A stretch of DNA of 64,000 bases from JAZKFT01 sp039925965 (GTDB lineage: Bacteria; Bacteroidota; Bacteroidia; Chitinophagales; Chitinophagaceae), in the NCBI GenBank assembly GCA_039925965.1, contig JBDSXW010000050.1, forward strand, positions 1 to 64,000. Reading direction: 5' to 3'. Position 1 is the first letter of the stretch. Each line of letters starts with the position of its first letter. The translations under genes were made by a program, and so were the position numbers. Of this stretch, positions 35,092-44,147 are shown in pieces. The notes beneath the pieces were generated by a model, which saw only the letters and a program-made list of their open reading frames with translations, searched no databases and had not been told where the DNA came from.

Positions 35092-36432
35092 ATGATCAAA
35101 AAAGAATTTATTGTCTTGGGAGCTGGTGTAACCGGATTGTCTGCTGCAGCGGCAATTGGCAGTTCGTGCATGGTAATAGAAAAAACTGATCGTGCCGGCG
35201 GGCTTGTAAAAACACATTGCTTTGATGGTTACTGGTTTGATCATGTATTACACATCCTGCATTTCAGAGATGCTGCAATACAGGAAAAAATTACCACCCT
35301 GCTCGCGGGAGTACTAAAGCCGTGCCCGCCGATAGCATGGATAGAAACAACGGCAGGCCTCACTTTGTATCCATTTCAATTAAACCTGGGTGGCCTGGAT
35401 GAGCAAACCTGTATCAACTGCATCAATGATTATGCAGCGGTTTATTTCAACAGCTACAAAAAAGCGCCTGCCAACTATAAACTCTTTTTGGAACATAGTT
35501 TTGGCAAAACCATGTGTGAGATATTCTACTTTCCGTACAACAATAAGCAGTATAAATTTCCCCTGGAAGAAATTGCGGTGGATAAAATTCTATGGAATCT
35601 GCTCAGGCCCACATTTACCGACATCCTACAGGGCGCATTCAATCCAAATGTAATAAGGCAAGCCTATAACAGCAATGCTTTCTACCCGGTACCAGCTAAA
35701 AACGCTTCTAAGAGAGGTATGGAACTATTACCTATTGCGTTGGCTGAAAAAGTAACCAACCTTGAATTGAATACGGCGGTTACCAAAGTTGATGAAAAGC
35801 GGCGCATAATCTATACGATCAGTAACGGTATTGAAGAGCAGTACAGCTACCATGAGCAATTTTTATCCACCATTCCCCTTCCATCACTGATAGAAAAATG
35901 TGTGCATGTGCCTGCTGTGCTAAAATCGAAGATGGATCGGCTCCATTATACCAAGGTCATGTTGGTAGCGTTGTGTGTAAAAGGGGAAAGGCCACAAAGT
36001 CCCGGGCATTGGCGATATTATACTGATCCTGCAATTGTTTTTACAAGGCTTATTTTTATGACCGAGTTTGATCCCTTTTCAGCTCCTGAAAATGGATGGG
36101 GGCTATTGATAGAAATTTCCTGCCCTCGTAATGATACTGTTGATGAAACTGCCATGATTACAGTAGCAGTTAAACAGGCGAAAGAATTAAATGTCATTAA
36201 GGAGGAAGACAGTATTTTATCCATACATCATTGGTACGCAGATCCTGCCTACGTAATTTTTACGCATGAAACACAGGCTATCACTGAGGAATGTCATGCA
36301 TGGCTGGCAAAATACGGCATCACTTCTTCGGGAAGATACGGCAGGTGGGAATATTCGTCCATGTATCAAAACATCAGGGATGGGCTAGCATGGGCCGGTC
36401 AATTTAGTAAATCAGCAACGCATAATGAATAG
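35092..36432 (+). CDS. FAD-dependent NAD(P)-binding oxidoreductase of the amine-oxidase/UDP-galactopyranose-mutase-like group
   Basis: A 446-residue flavoprotein. The N-terminal Rossmann motif is FIVLGAGVTGLSAAAAIG, followed by the GGLVKTHCFDGYWFDHVLH segment typical of proteins resembling protoporphyrinogen oxidase and UDP-galactopyranose mutase. The C-terminal FAD-contact segment is AWAGQFSKS-like rather than the canonical GD. Within polysaccharide clusters such proteins often rearrange or oxidise sugars, but the reaction cannot be assigned. It lies 9 bases after the epimerase and overlaps the next gene by 8 bases (ATGAATAG), so the three are one transcript. Confidence 0.8.
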   Translation: MIKKEFIVLGAGVTGLSAAAAIGSSCMVIEKTDRAGGLVKTHCFDGYWFDHVLHILHFRDAAIQEKITTLLAGVLKPCPPIAWIETTAGLTLYPFQLNLGGLDEQTCINCINDYAAVYFNSYKKAPANYKLFLEHSFGKTMCEIFYFPYNNKQYKFPLEEIAVDKILWNLLRPTFTDILQGAFNPNVIRQAYNSNAFYPVPAKNASKRGMELLPIALAEKVTNLELNTAVTKVDEKRRIIYTISNGIEEQYSYHEQFLSTIPLPSLIEKCVHVPAVLKSKMDRLHYTKVMLVALCVKGERPQSPGHWRYYTDPAIVFTRLIFMTEFDPFSAPENGWGLLIEISCPRNDTVDETAMITVAVKQAKELNVIKEEDSILSIHHWYADPAYVIFTHETQAITEECHAWLAKYGITSSGRYGRWEYSSMYQNIRDGLAWAGQFSKSATHNE

Positions 36433-37462
36433 AATTTTTCTTTCTGCCGCGGGAATTGCAGCCGGCATTATTGTTACTTTTTTTGTAAGAAAGACTGCCA
36501 TCAAATTCAGGATCGTAAATGATCCCAATCCAATCGTTCCACAGCACACAGTACCTGTTGCCTATCTCGGCGGGCTCGCCATATTGATATCGGTATCATC
36601 CGTTTTAATAGTGATTTATTTTTTTTTCCCAGGTCTAAACAGCTATTTCAAAACAGAAAAACATGTGTTGACTGCCATCATAACAGATAGCATCCTGTTT
36701 ACATTGTTGGGCTTATACGATGATTTGAAACAATTAAAAGCGATAACAAAATTCTCAGGCCAGTTGTTGTTGTCTGTAATTGCAGTGTCGATAGGACTAC
36801 AGTCAGGCATTTTTGGAAATGACACTTTGGATAAGATCTTTTCTGTATTCTGGATATTATTTGTTGTGAACGCCGTTAACTTTACGGATGTATGCGATGG
36901 CCTTATGAGCAGTATATGTGCTGTAACTTTTCTAACGATTGCATTACTCGTTCCTGGCATCAACTTATTTTACCTCGTCTTTGCTTCGGCAACAATCGGT
37001 TTTTTATTTTTTAATGCACCCAGGGCATCTATTTTTTTAGGTGATGCAGGCTCACATCTGATAGGTTTTTTGTTCGCGGCAACCGGTCTTGCAGGCACAA
37101 CAGAAAGATCAGTTTTTGATGCAGTTGTATGGCTGTGGCTCATTGCAGCCATCCCTGTTTTTGAATTAATTTTTATTACTACCATCCGCATCAGGAAAGG
37201 TCTGCCATGGTGGAAAGGAAGCCCTGATCATTTTTCATTACGCATGCAGGCTGCAGGATTAAGCCGCTGGCAGATAAACATCATTGCAATCCTTGTGAGC
37301 CTACTAACTGTGACTGTAGCCTGCCTGTTCCTACAATTTGATGTAACGGCTAAGTCGGTGACCGTATTTTTAATTTTGTTGTTCTTTGCAATTTGCTGGA
37401 AAGTTTTATTAAAATACGAAGTGACGAAAACCAATCCAGTGAAAAAGACAATCACAATATAG
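36425..37462 (+). CDS. MraY/WecA-type polyprenyl-phosphate sugar-1-phosphate transferase
   Basis: A 345-residue integral membrane enzyme with about ten helices, of the glycosyltransferase-4 (WecA/TagO/MraY) family, which links a UDP-sugar to undecaprenyl phosphate to start a cell-surface polymer. Signatures are HTVPVAYLGGLAI near the N-terminus, LLGLYDDLKQLKAITKF (the DD motif), NAVNFTDVCDGLMSS (N-x-x-N/D-x-x-D-G), FLGDAGSHLIGF, and KGSPDHFSLRM in place of the HIHH loop. It should perform the first membrane step of the polymer whose sugars are modified by the two upstream enzymes. Directly after it begins the repeat-bounded cassette region. Confidence 0.88.
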   Translation: MNRIFLSAAGIAAGIIVTFFVRKTAIKFRIVNDPNPIVPQHTVPVAYLGGLAILISVSSVLIVIYFFFPGLNSYFKTEKHVLTAIITDSILFTLLGLYDDLKQLKAITKFSGQLLLSVIAVSIGLQSGIFGNDTLDKIFSVFWILFVVNAVNFTDVCDGLMSSICAVTFLTIALLVPGINLFYLVFASATIGFLFFNAPRASIFLGDAGSHLIGFLFAATGLAGTTERSVFDAVVWLWLIAAIPVFELIFITTIRIRKGLPWWKGSPDHFSLRMQAAGLSRWQINIIAILVSLLTVTVACLFLQFDVTAKSVTVFLILLFFAICWKVLLKYEVTKTNPVKKTITI

Positions 37463-37509
37463 AGACAAATCTTATAATGTTGCAATAAACCAACTGCCAA
37501 CAAGAATAT

Positions 37510-37689
37510 TTTAAAAACAGGGCTGAATAATGAAGCATCAACAATGTGTCATTATCAGCGACGGTTAAGGCTGACATTTATAAATTAGGCTTTTAGTTGT
37601 TATCTTCAATTTTATATTTTCAATTGGGCATTTGTACTGGGCAGACGCGAAATGAATTCCCTGCCTTTCGCAAATACTCAACGTAGCGG
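37510..37689. repeat. attC-like intergenic element, copy A
   Basis: The first of five related elements. The left half contains CAGGGCTGAATAATG...AGCATCAACAATGTGTCATTATCAGC (given in part), the right half CAATTGGGCATTTGTACTGGGC, then GCAG...CTGCC inverse arms around GAATTCC, and the end TCGCAAATACTCAACGTAGCGG (37668-37689). The terminal GTAGCGG looks like GTTAGCGG minus one T. Copies C and E share this order of blocks. Confidence 0.6.
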
Positions 37690-37742
37690 CAACCGTAATT
37701 GTCAAACCTTTTCATTTTGGCACATTCAGGAAACCATTAAAA

Positions 37743-38227
37743 TACGACCCCAAAGTTGATAACTTGCGAAGTGAAATTCGACAGGGTAATTATGCAATAG
37801 CAAAGTCGACACCAAAGGAATTTGGTATAAACTACCAGACGGTGACGGCAGAACTGCATTAATCAATTCTGTAATTGAAAATAAAACAGACTTTATTTAT
37901 TGGCTGGTTGACAATGGAACCAACACTAACCATCAAGATAAAATCGGTCATTCTGTTTTACATTTTGTTGGACAAAATATTGTTGAAGAACTTGCCAAAT
38001 ATTTTTTACAAAAAGGTACAAATCAAAATTTTCAACAGAGTCACGGCAACTCGGCTTTCTGAACAGCAATATTTAATGCAAAGATTCCTACAGGCGAACA
38101 AGGTGTTGTAAAATTATGCCTCAAGTTTGGTGCAGACCCAGATGTAATAGACAAACACAGTAAGACAATAAAATTTATGTATGAGACATTTCATAGTATC
38201 GACATTTCAACAGTTGACATAATGTGA
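37743..38227 (+). pseudogene. ankyrin-repeat protein pseudogene
   Basis: A first frame reads LRSEIRQGNYAIAK, then a shifted frame reads LPDGDGRTALINSVIENKTD, WLVDNGTNTNHQDKIGHSVL, EELAKYFLQKGTNQN, HGNSAF, a TGA codon, TAIFNAKI, GVVKLCLKFGADPDVIDKHS and ends at TGA 38225-38227. These are about four ankyrin repeats of the type DxxGRTALxxAVxxN...LxxxGADPN. At least one frameshift (near 37830) and one in-frame stop, which replaces a codon (TGA in SAF-TAIF), kill the gene. Ankyrin proteins of this size mediate protein contacts and are common cassette cargo; that inference is weak. Confidence 0.75.
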
Positions 38228-38462
38228 CAAGGCTGCCTCGAACTTGGGTTTGCTGCTATGCTGCCAGATGAATAAATCCTTATCTTTTTGTTCAATATCA
38301 GCAGCGGTTCGGCCAAACGTAATTTCATTGAGCTTTGGTTTCCTATCTTTATCATCAGCAATTTTATTGGGCTGCTGTTCCTGGGCTGAACAACATAAAT
38401 GCCAGCACAACAGAAGGCTTGAACATTGCATGCAATATTTTCGGACACTTTAAAATAAACTA

Positions 38463-40700
38463 ATGAACCGACTACTATTTTGTTTTCTTTTATTTTCTAT
38501 GTCAGCTTTTTCGCAAAGCGGGAAGGATGAAACATTAATTTACAAAGGAGATTTCTATAGCCTTTATTACGACAGAGCAGTGCAGGCGGACAATACAGCC
38601 ATTGCGATCTCTCCCACCTTTATCCGGTCTAATTATAAAGACCTAACTGGTACAGAAAAAGAATGGAAACTAAGTACAGATATTTCAAGCCTTCCAACGT
38701 ACAAATCAGACCAGTTAATTGTAGATGCATTGTACAACCTGTCAAAGGAGGAATCTTTGAAAAATATCGAAGTTGACAGCACATTTCGAACCGGAACAAA
38801 ATGGGGAGGCGTTTGGACAAGGGATATTTCTTATAGTATCATTTTAGCATTTGCTTACCTGCAACCAGACGTTGCTAAAATAAGCTTGCTTAAAAAGGTA
38901 AAACGCGGAAGAATTATTCAGGATACTGGTTCAGGTGGTGCGTGGCCAGTCTCGTCCGACAGAATGATTTGGGCGGTGGCGGCCTGGGAAATTTATAAAA
39001 CTACGGGCGATGAAGAATGGTTAAAAAAAATTAACCCAATTATTAAAAACTCCCTGGCAGACGACAGGAAAACAATCTATGATCCATCCACAGGACTGTA
39101 TAGGGGTGAATCTTCGTTTTTAGACTGGAGAGAACAAACGTATCCAAAATGGATGTCGAACATGGATATATATGTCTCTGAAAACTTAGGAACAAATATG
39201 GTTCACTATGCAGCTAACAAAGTATTTGTTGACATTTCAAAACAGTTGCACCAGCCTTATAAAATTTACCAGCAAAGAGCAAACGATTTAAAGCAGGCTA
39301 TCAATAAACAATTTTGGATGAAGGAGAAAGGATATTACGGACAATATTTGTACGGGCGGCCAAACCTCACATTGTCTCCGAAGTTTGAAGCCCTTGGAGA
39401 AGCATTGTCTATATTTTTCGGTGTGTCTGATGATACAAAATCAGCTTCCCTGCTTTCTCATTCACCAGTTACTCCTTTTGGTGTTACTTGTATTTACCCG
39501 CAAATACCTGATATTCCGCCGTACCATAACAACGCGATTTGGCCTTTTGTGCAGTCATATTGGAACCTGGCTGCGGCAAAAGCCGGAAATGAAAAAGCAC
39601 TGGTGCAAGGGCTTTCTTCCATTTACCGGGCGGGGGCTTTTTTTCTAACAAATTATGAAAACTTTGTTGCCGAAACCGGGGATTTTAAAGGCACTCAAAT
39701 AAATTCTGATAGAATGTTATGGAGTATGGCTGGCGAATTTGCTATGATTTACAGGGTATTTTTAGGAATCTCTTTCGAAACGAGCGGTATTTTGTTTTCA
39801 CCGGTAATACCAAAGGTATTTGGAGGCACTAAAATCTTATCCAATTTTAAGTACCGCAATGCCATGCTTGATATTAAGGTGCATGGTTTTGGTAAAAAAT
39901 TAAGTTCCATTACAATGGATGGTATGTTATTACCCACTCCTTTTATTCCTGCAACAATAAAAGGAAAACATTCGGTAATAATTGAGATGGACAATGCCTC
40001 ATTTGATCATGATTCACTACTTGTAGTTTCAAATTATTTTTCACTTGCGAATCCTGTCGCCAGCCAAAAAGGAAACAGTATTGAATGGAGTCCAATTGAA
40101 AATGCAGTGTATTACAAGATTTACAGGAATAGTCAGTTTGCTGAGAAAACAGATGCGGCATATTATCTGATAGATTCCTCTAAAACGGCTATTTACAAAA
40201 TAAGTGCTGCAGATAAAAACGGTTGGGAATCATTTACCAGTGAACCTGTGCTGGTAGCGCCAAACAAAAATGTAACGATTGTAGAAATGGAAAACGTTGC
40301 CAATAAATCTCCTTTACCTTACACGAATTTTACCGGCAATGGGTTTGTAGAATTCTCCACTACAAAAAATAGGGATTTTACCATGAACTGTAATATTTCT
40401 AAACCTGGCAAATACCTGGTGGACTTTAGATATTCAAATGGCAGCGGTCCATGGAATACCGAAAATAAATGTGCCGTAAGAAGTTTATATGCAAATGGAA
40501 AATATTTTGGTGCATTGGTCTTTCCACAAAGGGGCACGGATCTATGGTCAGATTGGGCATATTCAAACTCGTATTACATAAATTTGAAAAGGGGAAATAA
40601 CGTAGTCAATATCAAATTTGAAGATTGGAACAACAATATGAATGTAGCTATAAACAGGATGATGTTAGACCATTTAAGAATGATTTATGTGACTCAATAA
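38463..40700 (+). CDS. secreted six-hairpin glycosidase-like protein with C-terminal carbohydrate-binding-like module
   Basis: A 745-residue exported protein (signal peptide MNRLLFCFLLFSMSAFS). Residues 70-470 form an (alpha/alpha)6-barrel of the six-hairpin glycosidase superfamily: TKWGGVWTRDISYSI, GGAWPVSSDRMIWAVAAWEI, STGLYRGESSFLDWREQ, NNAIWPFVQSYWNLAAAKAG and TQINSDRMLWSMAGEFAMIY. Candidate acidic catalytic residues are in WTRDIS and SFLDWRE. A beta-sandwich and a fibronectin-like stretch (about 520-595) follow, then a CBM35/CBM6-like domain (VEMENVANKS, FVEFSTTKN, GKYLVDFRYSNGSGPW, DLWSDWAYSN). The substrate is unknown; relatives degrade plant or microbial glycans. It lies between attC-like copies A and B, and is large for a cassette gene. 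Confidence 0.8.
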   Translation: MNRLLFCFLLFSMSAFSQSGKDETLIYKGDFYSLYYDRAVQADNTAIAISPTFIRSNYKDLTGTEKEWKLSTDISSLPTYKSDQLIVDALYNLSKEESLKNIEVDSTFRTGTKWGGVWTRDISYSIILAFAYLQPDVAKISLLKKVKRGRIIQDTGSGGAWPVSSDRMIWAVAAWEIYKTTGDEEWLKKINPIIKNSLADDRKTIYDPSTGLYRGESSFLDWREQTYPKWMSNMDIYVSENLGTNMVHYAANKVFVDISKQLHQPYKIYQQRANDLKQAINKQFWMKEKGYYGQYLYGRPNLTLSPKFEALGEALSIFFGVSDDTKSASLLSHSPVTPFGVTCIYPQIPDIPPYHNNAIWPFVQSYWNLAAAKAGNEKALVQGLSSIYRAGAFFLTNYENFVAETGDFKGTQINSDRMLWSMAGEFAMIYRVFLGISFETSGILFSPVIPKVFGGTKILSNFKYRNAMLDIKVHGFGKKLSSITMDGMLLPTPFIPATIKGKHSVIIEMDNASFDHDSLLVVSNYFSLANPVASQKGNSIEWSPIENAVYYKIYRNSQFAEKTDAAYYLIDSSKTAIYKISAADKNGWESFTSEPVLVAPNKNVTIVEMENVANKSPLPYTNFTGNGFVEFSTTKNRDFTMNCNISKPGKYLVDFRYSNGSGPWNTENKCAVRSLYANGKYFGALVFPQRGTDLWSDWAYSNSYYINLKRGNNVVNIKFEDWNNNMNVAINRMMLDHLRMIYVTQ

Positions 40701-40715
40701 ATACTGCTCACAATA

Positions 40716-40815
40716 AAGTTATTGCAGCAAGCAGGGTTGAAATAATCTGCTGCAGTCGCTATCACCAGTGGTTCGGCGGACGGAATTCTATTGGGCTTTT
40801 TGTTGTAATTAGCTT
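40716..40815. repeat. attC-like intergenic element, copy B (left part only)
   Basis: Begins 16 bases after the glycosidase stop with AATAAAGTTATTGCAGCAAG, then CAGGGTTGAAATAATC, GTCGCTATCACCAGTGGTTC and GGCGGACGGAATTC...GGGCTTTTTGTTGTAATTAG, closely matching copy D. The right half is missing; a gene remnant (40809-40937) takes its place, so this copy looks truncated by insertion or deletion. Confidence 0.65.
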
Positions 40816-40937
40816 TTCAATCGGCTTCAGTTCCAGCGCTTGACCAAAAAGGAATACTGCCTGAAGCATTTCCCGAACGCTGGTGGCAAGGCTATCCTGA
40901 AAATTGGAAATCTATCTCAGATAACATTTACATATGA
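40809..40937 (+). pseudogene. C-terminal remnant of an unidentified protein
   Basis: After a TAA at 40806-40808, an open frame without a start reads SVPALDQKGILPEAFPERWW, then QGYPENWKSISDNIYI and stops at TGA 40935-40937. The Trp-rich ending looks genuinely coding, but I cannot name the family. Its stop overlaps the ATG of the following SUKH fragment (ATGA at 40934-40937), a coupling arrangement that suggests both once belonged to one cassette. Confidence 0.4.
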
Positions 40938-41200
40938 CCCAAATTATCAAGCGTAATAAATTCGGCAAAATCAACCCAGCGAACATTATTCAGTTCGAGA
41001 AAGTAAATAATGTCCTATTACGAGATGGCTACAAAATATTCTTACAGGAACATAACGGCGGACAACATTTACCTGGTACCTGGCAGGACCAGCGTGGTTC
41101 TTTACCCTTCTGTGATGCAAAACGCTACGGCAACCCTAAGAACGACAAAATATTATTAACTTACAAACAAACAATTAAAAGTGTGGGGTCAACACTATAA
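40934..41200 (+). CDS. SMI1/KNR4 (SUKH)-like protein fragment
   Basis: An 88-residue frame whose first half matches the N-terminus of SUKH-domain proteins (IIQFEKVNNVLLRDGYKIFL followed by QEHNGGQ, compare the family pattern FE...LP.DYK.FL...NGG). After NGGQ the similarity ends and the rest (LPGTWQDQRGSLPFCDAKRY) is unlike the family, which normally has 120-150 residues. It is probably a truncated or frameshifted gene. SUKH proteins are immunity proteins of contact-dependent toxins or regulators. The family is frequent in mobile gene cassettes, which fits its place between attC-like copies B and C. Confidence 0.5.
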   Translation: MTQIIKRNKFGKINPANIIQFEKVNNVLLRDGYKIFLQEHNGGQHLPGTWQDQRGSLPFCDAKRYGNPKNDKILLTYKQTIKSVGSTL

Positions 41201-41217
41201 TCTCTGACAACAAGAAA

Positions 41218-41550
41218 ATGAAAAAAATATTATTCATCCTCGCAATTGCAACAATAGGTGTAGCGTGCGAAAAAGAGCATGAACACAAAAATTTATGCCC
41301 GGTTGTGTCTGAAAAAGCAATTCCTACTTCTGTAAGCAGTGCATTTCAGGGAAAATATCCCAACGTCATTGTTGAAAAGTGGTTCAATAAGGACAACAAA
41401 GGGTATTGTGCCCTGTTTAATTTAAACGGAAAAGAAACAAAAGTGCTGTTTGACAATATTGGAAACTTTCAAAAGGAAGAAATGGACCAGAAAGGTCAAC
41501 ACGAAGACGATGACGATAACGGTTGCCAGTGCCACACAGACAAAGATTAG
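41218..41550 (+). CDS. small PepSY-like lipoprotein
   Basis: A 110-residue protein with a short lipoprotein signal (MKKILFILAIATIGVAC, lipobox GVAC at residues 14-17). One domain resembles the PepSY-like fold found in Bacteroidota exported proteins: IPTSVSSAFQGKYPNVIVEK, WFNKDNKGYCALFNLNGKET, KVLFDNIGNFQKEE. The tail is extremely acidic (EDDDDNG) with a CQCH motif that could bind metal. The start is a clear ATG 17 bases after the SUKH fragment. Function of such single-domain proteins is unknown; a periplasmic or outer-membrane-facing location is inferred. Confidence 0.7.
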   Translation: MKKILFILAIATIGVACEKEHEHKNLCPVVSEKAIPTSVSSAFQGKYPNVIVEKWFNKDNKGYCALFNLNGKETKVLFDNIGNFQKEEMDQKGQHEDDDDNGCQCHTDKD

Positions 41551-41657
41551 CATCATTTTGATTTTTAAAATTAAGTTTTTGAAGATTACAAAGTTTATAT
41601 TTCAGGAAACTTTAAGCTTGACACGAGACACCTGTATATAGACAGCATGGCAGCCGA

Positions 41658-41849
41658 TAAAAAAGTATTTGCAAAAGCAGGGCTCAACAATGTAACATCA
41701 GCAATGTGTAAGCATCTGCAGTGGTTCGGGCAGACAAGTATCAGTTTAGTTTTCTGTTTTACCTTAACGTTTATATTTAAAGTTTTTCATTTGTACCGAG
41801 CAGTCGAGCAATGAATTCCCAGCCTACGCATATATATTCAACGTTAGCA
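41658..41849. repeat. attC-like intergenic element, copy C
   Basis: Left arm CCGATAAAAAAGTATTTGC (41654-41672), then AAAAGCAGGGCTCAACAATG, ACATCAGCAATGTG, CTGCAGTGGTTCGGGCAGAC. Right half CATTTGTACCGAGCAGTCGA, GCAATGAATTCCCAGCC and the end ATTCAACGTTAGCAGC (to about 41852). Outer arms GCAGCCGAT and GTTAGCAGC are partly complementary and inner arms GTATTTGC / GCATATAT likewise. The spacing and order match copies A and E. Confidence 0.65.
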
Positions 41850-41959
41850 GCAAAAGCTATATTTTATAAAAAACTCTCGAATTAGATGAAACTGTAAAAT
41901 TCATCGTATAATTTTTGTAACCAATATTAATTTCAAACATTTTTAAAATAGGTATTATT

Positions 41960-43789
41960 ATGCCGCTAAACAGAAGAAACTTTTTAAGAGGAGCCATATT
42001 GCTACCCGGAATTTCAATGGGTAGTTCTTCGTTATTCGCAGCCCCCTGGAAATATTTTGAAGATGCCAATAAATTAAAAAGAGTTAGACGGAATGATACT
42101 CTCTGGCCTTCACATGAGCAATGGCAACAATTAAATAAAGCTGTAAATGGAAATCTTATCAAAATTGAATCGCCATTGGCTGCCTGTAAAACTTCTTTAG
42201 ACAATAATGCCTGTGAAGAATTGTTCAAAAATTTAAAAAATCCATACTATATTGGTGACAATCCAGCATTAACGCAAACATCCGGGTGGGTAGATGCCTG
42301 GCAGTCAGAACCAAGTGTATATGCAGTGGCAGCAAAAAATTCTGCAGACGTTTTAGCGGCTGTTAATTTTGCCCGTACCAACAATTTAAGATTGGTTGTA
42401 AAAGGTGGTGGACATAGTTACCAGGGCACATCAAATTCTGCTGATTCATTACTTATATGGACTAGAGCGATGAATAAAATTGTTATTCATGAAAATTTCC
42501 TCGCTGAGGGTTGCGAATCAAAACAATCTCCTCAGCCTGCCGTAACTATAGAAGCCGGAGCTTTATGGATTCAGGCCTATAATGATGTAACCACAAAGAA
42601 CGGGAGGTACGTTCAGGGTGGTGGTTGTGCAACAGTTGGTGTTGCAGGATTAATTCAAAGTGGCGGTTTTGGAAGTTTTTCAAAAAACTATGGCATGGCG
42701 GCGGCGGCATTACTTGAAGCTGAAATTGTAACTGCAGATGGTTCGATAGAGATTGTAAATGCCTGCAAAAAACCAGATTTATTTTGGGCATTAAAAGGAG
42801 GTGGTGGTGGCAGCTTTGGTGTTGTTACCAAAGTAACTTTGAGAACCCGTGAGCTACCTGAAAAATTCGGTGCTGTATTCGGAAATATCAAAGCCAATGA
42901 TGCTACCTCTTATAAAGTGTTAGTACAACAAATACTGAAGCTGTATAAAACCCAGCTATTTAATCCGCATTGGGGGGAATCAATTTCTTTTCATACAGAC
43001 TCAGTAACCCTTAATATGGTATTTCAAGGTCTAAATAAAGAAAAAGCACAAGCATGCTGGCAAGATTTTGAAAGTTGGGTAAAGCAAACGCCGAAAAACT
43101 ATTCTTTTGGAATGCCGTTGACGGTTATTGAATTGCCTGCGCAACGTTTATGGGATATTGACTTTTTAAAACAATATGCTCCCCAACTTATTGCAAGTGA
43201 TGACCGACCCGAAGCCCCTGCTCACAATGTATATTGGGCATCTAACAAACAGGAAGCAGGACAATTTTTATATGCCTATCATTCAGCATGGTTGCCTGAT
43301 TCTTTGCTGCAAAACAATAACCAAATTCAATTGGCAGATGCAATATTTGCTGCCAGCCGTAACTGGACAATGTCTTTACACTTCAACAAAGGCTTGGCTG
43401 GAGCCAGTGCTGAAGAAATAGCAGCAGCAAAAGATACAGCTATGAATCCGGTAGTCCTGGATGCATTTGCACTTGCCATCATTGCCGGTGAAGGACAACC
43501 GGCCTTTATTGGTTTAGCAGGACATGAACCTGATATAAATGAGGCTCGTAACGGAGCAGCAAGAATTGATAAGGCAATAAATGAATTGCTGAAAGTTGCA
43601 CCAAATGCGGGAAGTTATGTATCTGAAAGTAACTTCTTTGAAAAAAACTGGCAACAATCTTTTTGGGGATCAAACTATTCTAGATTGGCTTCAATAAAAA
43701 AGAAATATGATCCTGAAGGCCTTTTTTTCGTACATCATGGAGTAGGCAGCGAAGAATGGAGTGATGATGGTTTTACCAAAAAGAAATAA
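41960..43789 (+). CDS. FAD-binding oxidoreductase, berberine-bridge-enzyme type, Tat-exported
   Basis: A 609-residue flavoprotein of the FAD_binding_4 (PCMH) plus BBE family. The N-terminus has a twin-arginine motif (NRRNFLRGAILLPGISMG), so it is exported folded. The FAD domain shows AVAAKNSADVLAAVNFARTN, VKGGGHSYQG (His is the usual 8-alpha attachment site) and VQGGGCATVGVAGLIQSGGF with a Cys at the second covalent position, suggesting bicovalent FAD as in BBE-like sugar and alcohol oxidases. The C-terminal BBE motif appears as NFFEKNWQQSFWGSNYSRL and KKYDPEGLFFVHHGVG. Substrate unknown, but oligosaccharide or alcohol oxidation is common. It is the only gene between attC-like copies C and D. 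Confidence 0.88.
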   Translation: MPLNRRNFLRGAILLPGISMGSSSLFAAPWKYFEDANKLKRVRRNDTLWPSHEQWQQLNKAVNGNLIKIESPLAACKTSLDNNACEELFKNLKNPYYIGDNPALTQTSGWVDAWQSEPSVYAVAAKNSADVLAAVNFARTNNLRLVVKGGGHSYQGTSNSADSLLIWTRAMNKIVIHENFLAEGCESKQSPQPAVTIEAGALWIQAYNDVTTKNGRYVQGGGCATVGVAGLIQSGGFGSFSKNYGMAAAALLEAEIVTADGSIEIVNACKKPDLFWALKGGGGGSFGVVTKVTLRTRELPEKFGAVFGNIKANDATSYKVLVQQILKLYKTQLFNPHWGESISFHTDSVTLNMVFQGLNKEKAQACWQDFESWVKQTPKNYSFGMPLTVIELPAQRLWDIDFLKQYAPQLIASDDRPEAPAHNVYWASNKQEAGQFLYAYHSAWLPDSLLQNNNQIQLADAIFAASRNWTMSLHFNKGLAGASAEEIAAAKDTAMNPVVLDAFALAIIAGEGQPAFIGLAGHEPDINEARNGAARIDKAINELLKVAPNAGSYVSESNFFEKNWQQSFWGSNYSRLASIKKKYDPEGLFFVHHGVGSEEWSDDGFTKKK

Positions 43790-43888
43790 TTTATTAAGAG
43801 CGTGCCCTATTGGCAAAGTAAATCAACATTAGTAAATAAAAATAACTGAGGATGAAAAACCTAAAATGGGATTGACACCAACAACGAA

Positions 43889-44087
43889 CCGCTAATAAAA
43901 GTATTACTGCAAGCAGGGCTTGACATTGAAACAATCGGTTGTAGTTGGCTATCAGCAGTGGTTTCGGCGCACGGAATTCTGTTTGGCTTTTGTAGATTAA
44001 CTTCAACTTTTGTTTATTAATTTAGATTCAATTCCGGGAGGACAGTTGGTCAACTCCCCAAACTCCGGCAATACCCGAACGTTGGCG
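43889..44087. repeat. attC-like intergenic element, copy D (best conserved ends)
   Basis: The outer left arm CCGCTAAT (43890-43897) and outer right end GTTGGCGG (44080-44087) are complementary apart from two T-G pairs. The inner arms GTATT (43901-43905) and AATAC are complementary too. Between them lie GCAAGCAGGGCTTGACATTG, GTAGTTGGCTATCAGCAGTG, GTTTCGGCGCACGGAATTC, a T-rich stretch and a hairpin with GGGAG...CTCCC arms. The R''-L''-spacer-L'-R' order is that of integron attC sites, though the site is longer than most. Confidence 0.7.
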
Positions 44088-44147
44088 GTCATTGTAAAGC
44101 GACTTACCGCAAGTAATCAAAATGACACACAATTTAAATTCAATCAA

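Noticed and set aside
34060..37462. Treating the polysaccharide cluster as part of the cassette array
   Set aside because: The three genes are tightly coupled by overlap or 9-base spacing, share one pathway, and have no attC-like element between or before them; the first element comes after the third gene.
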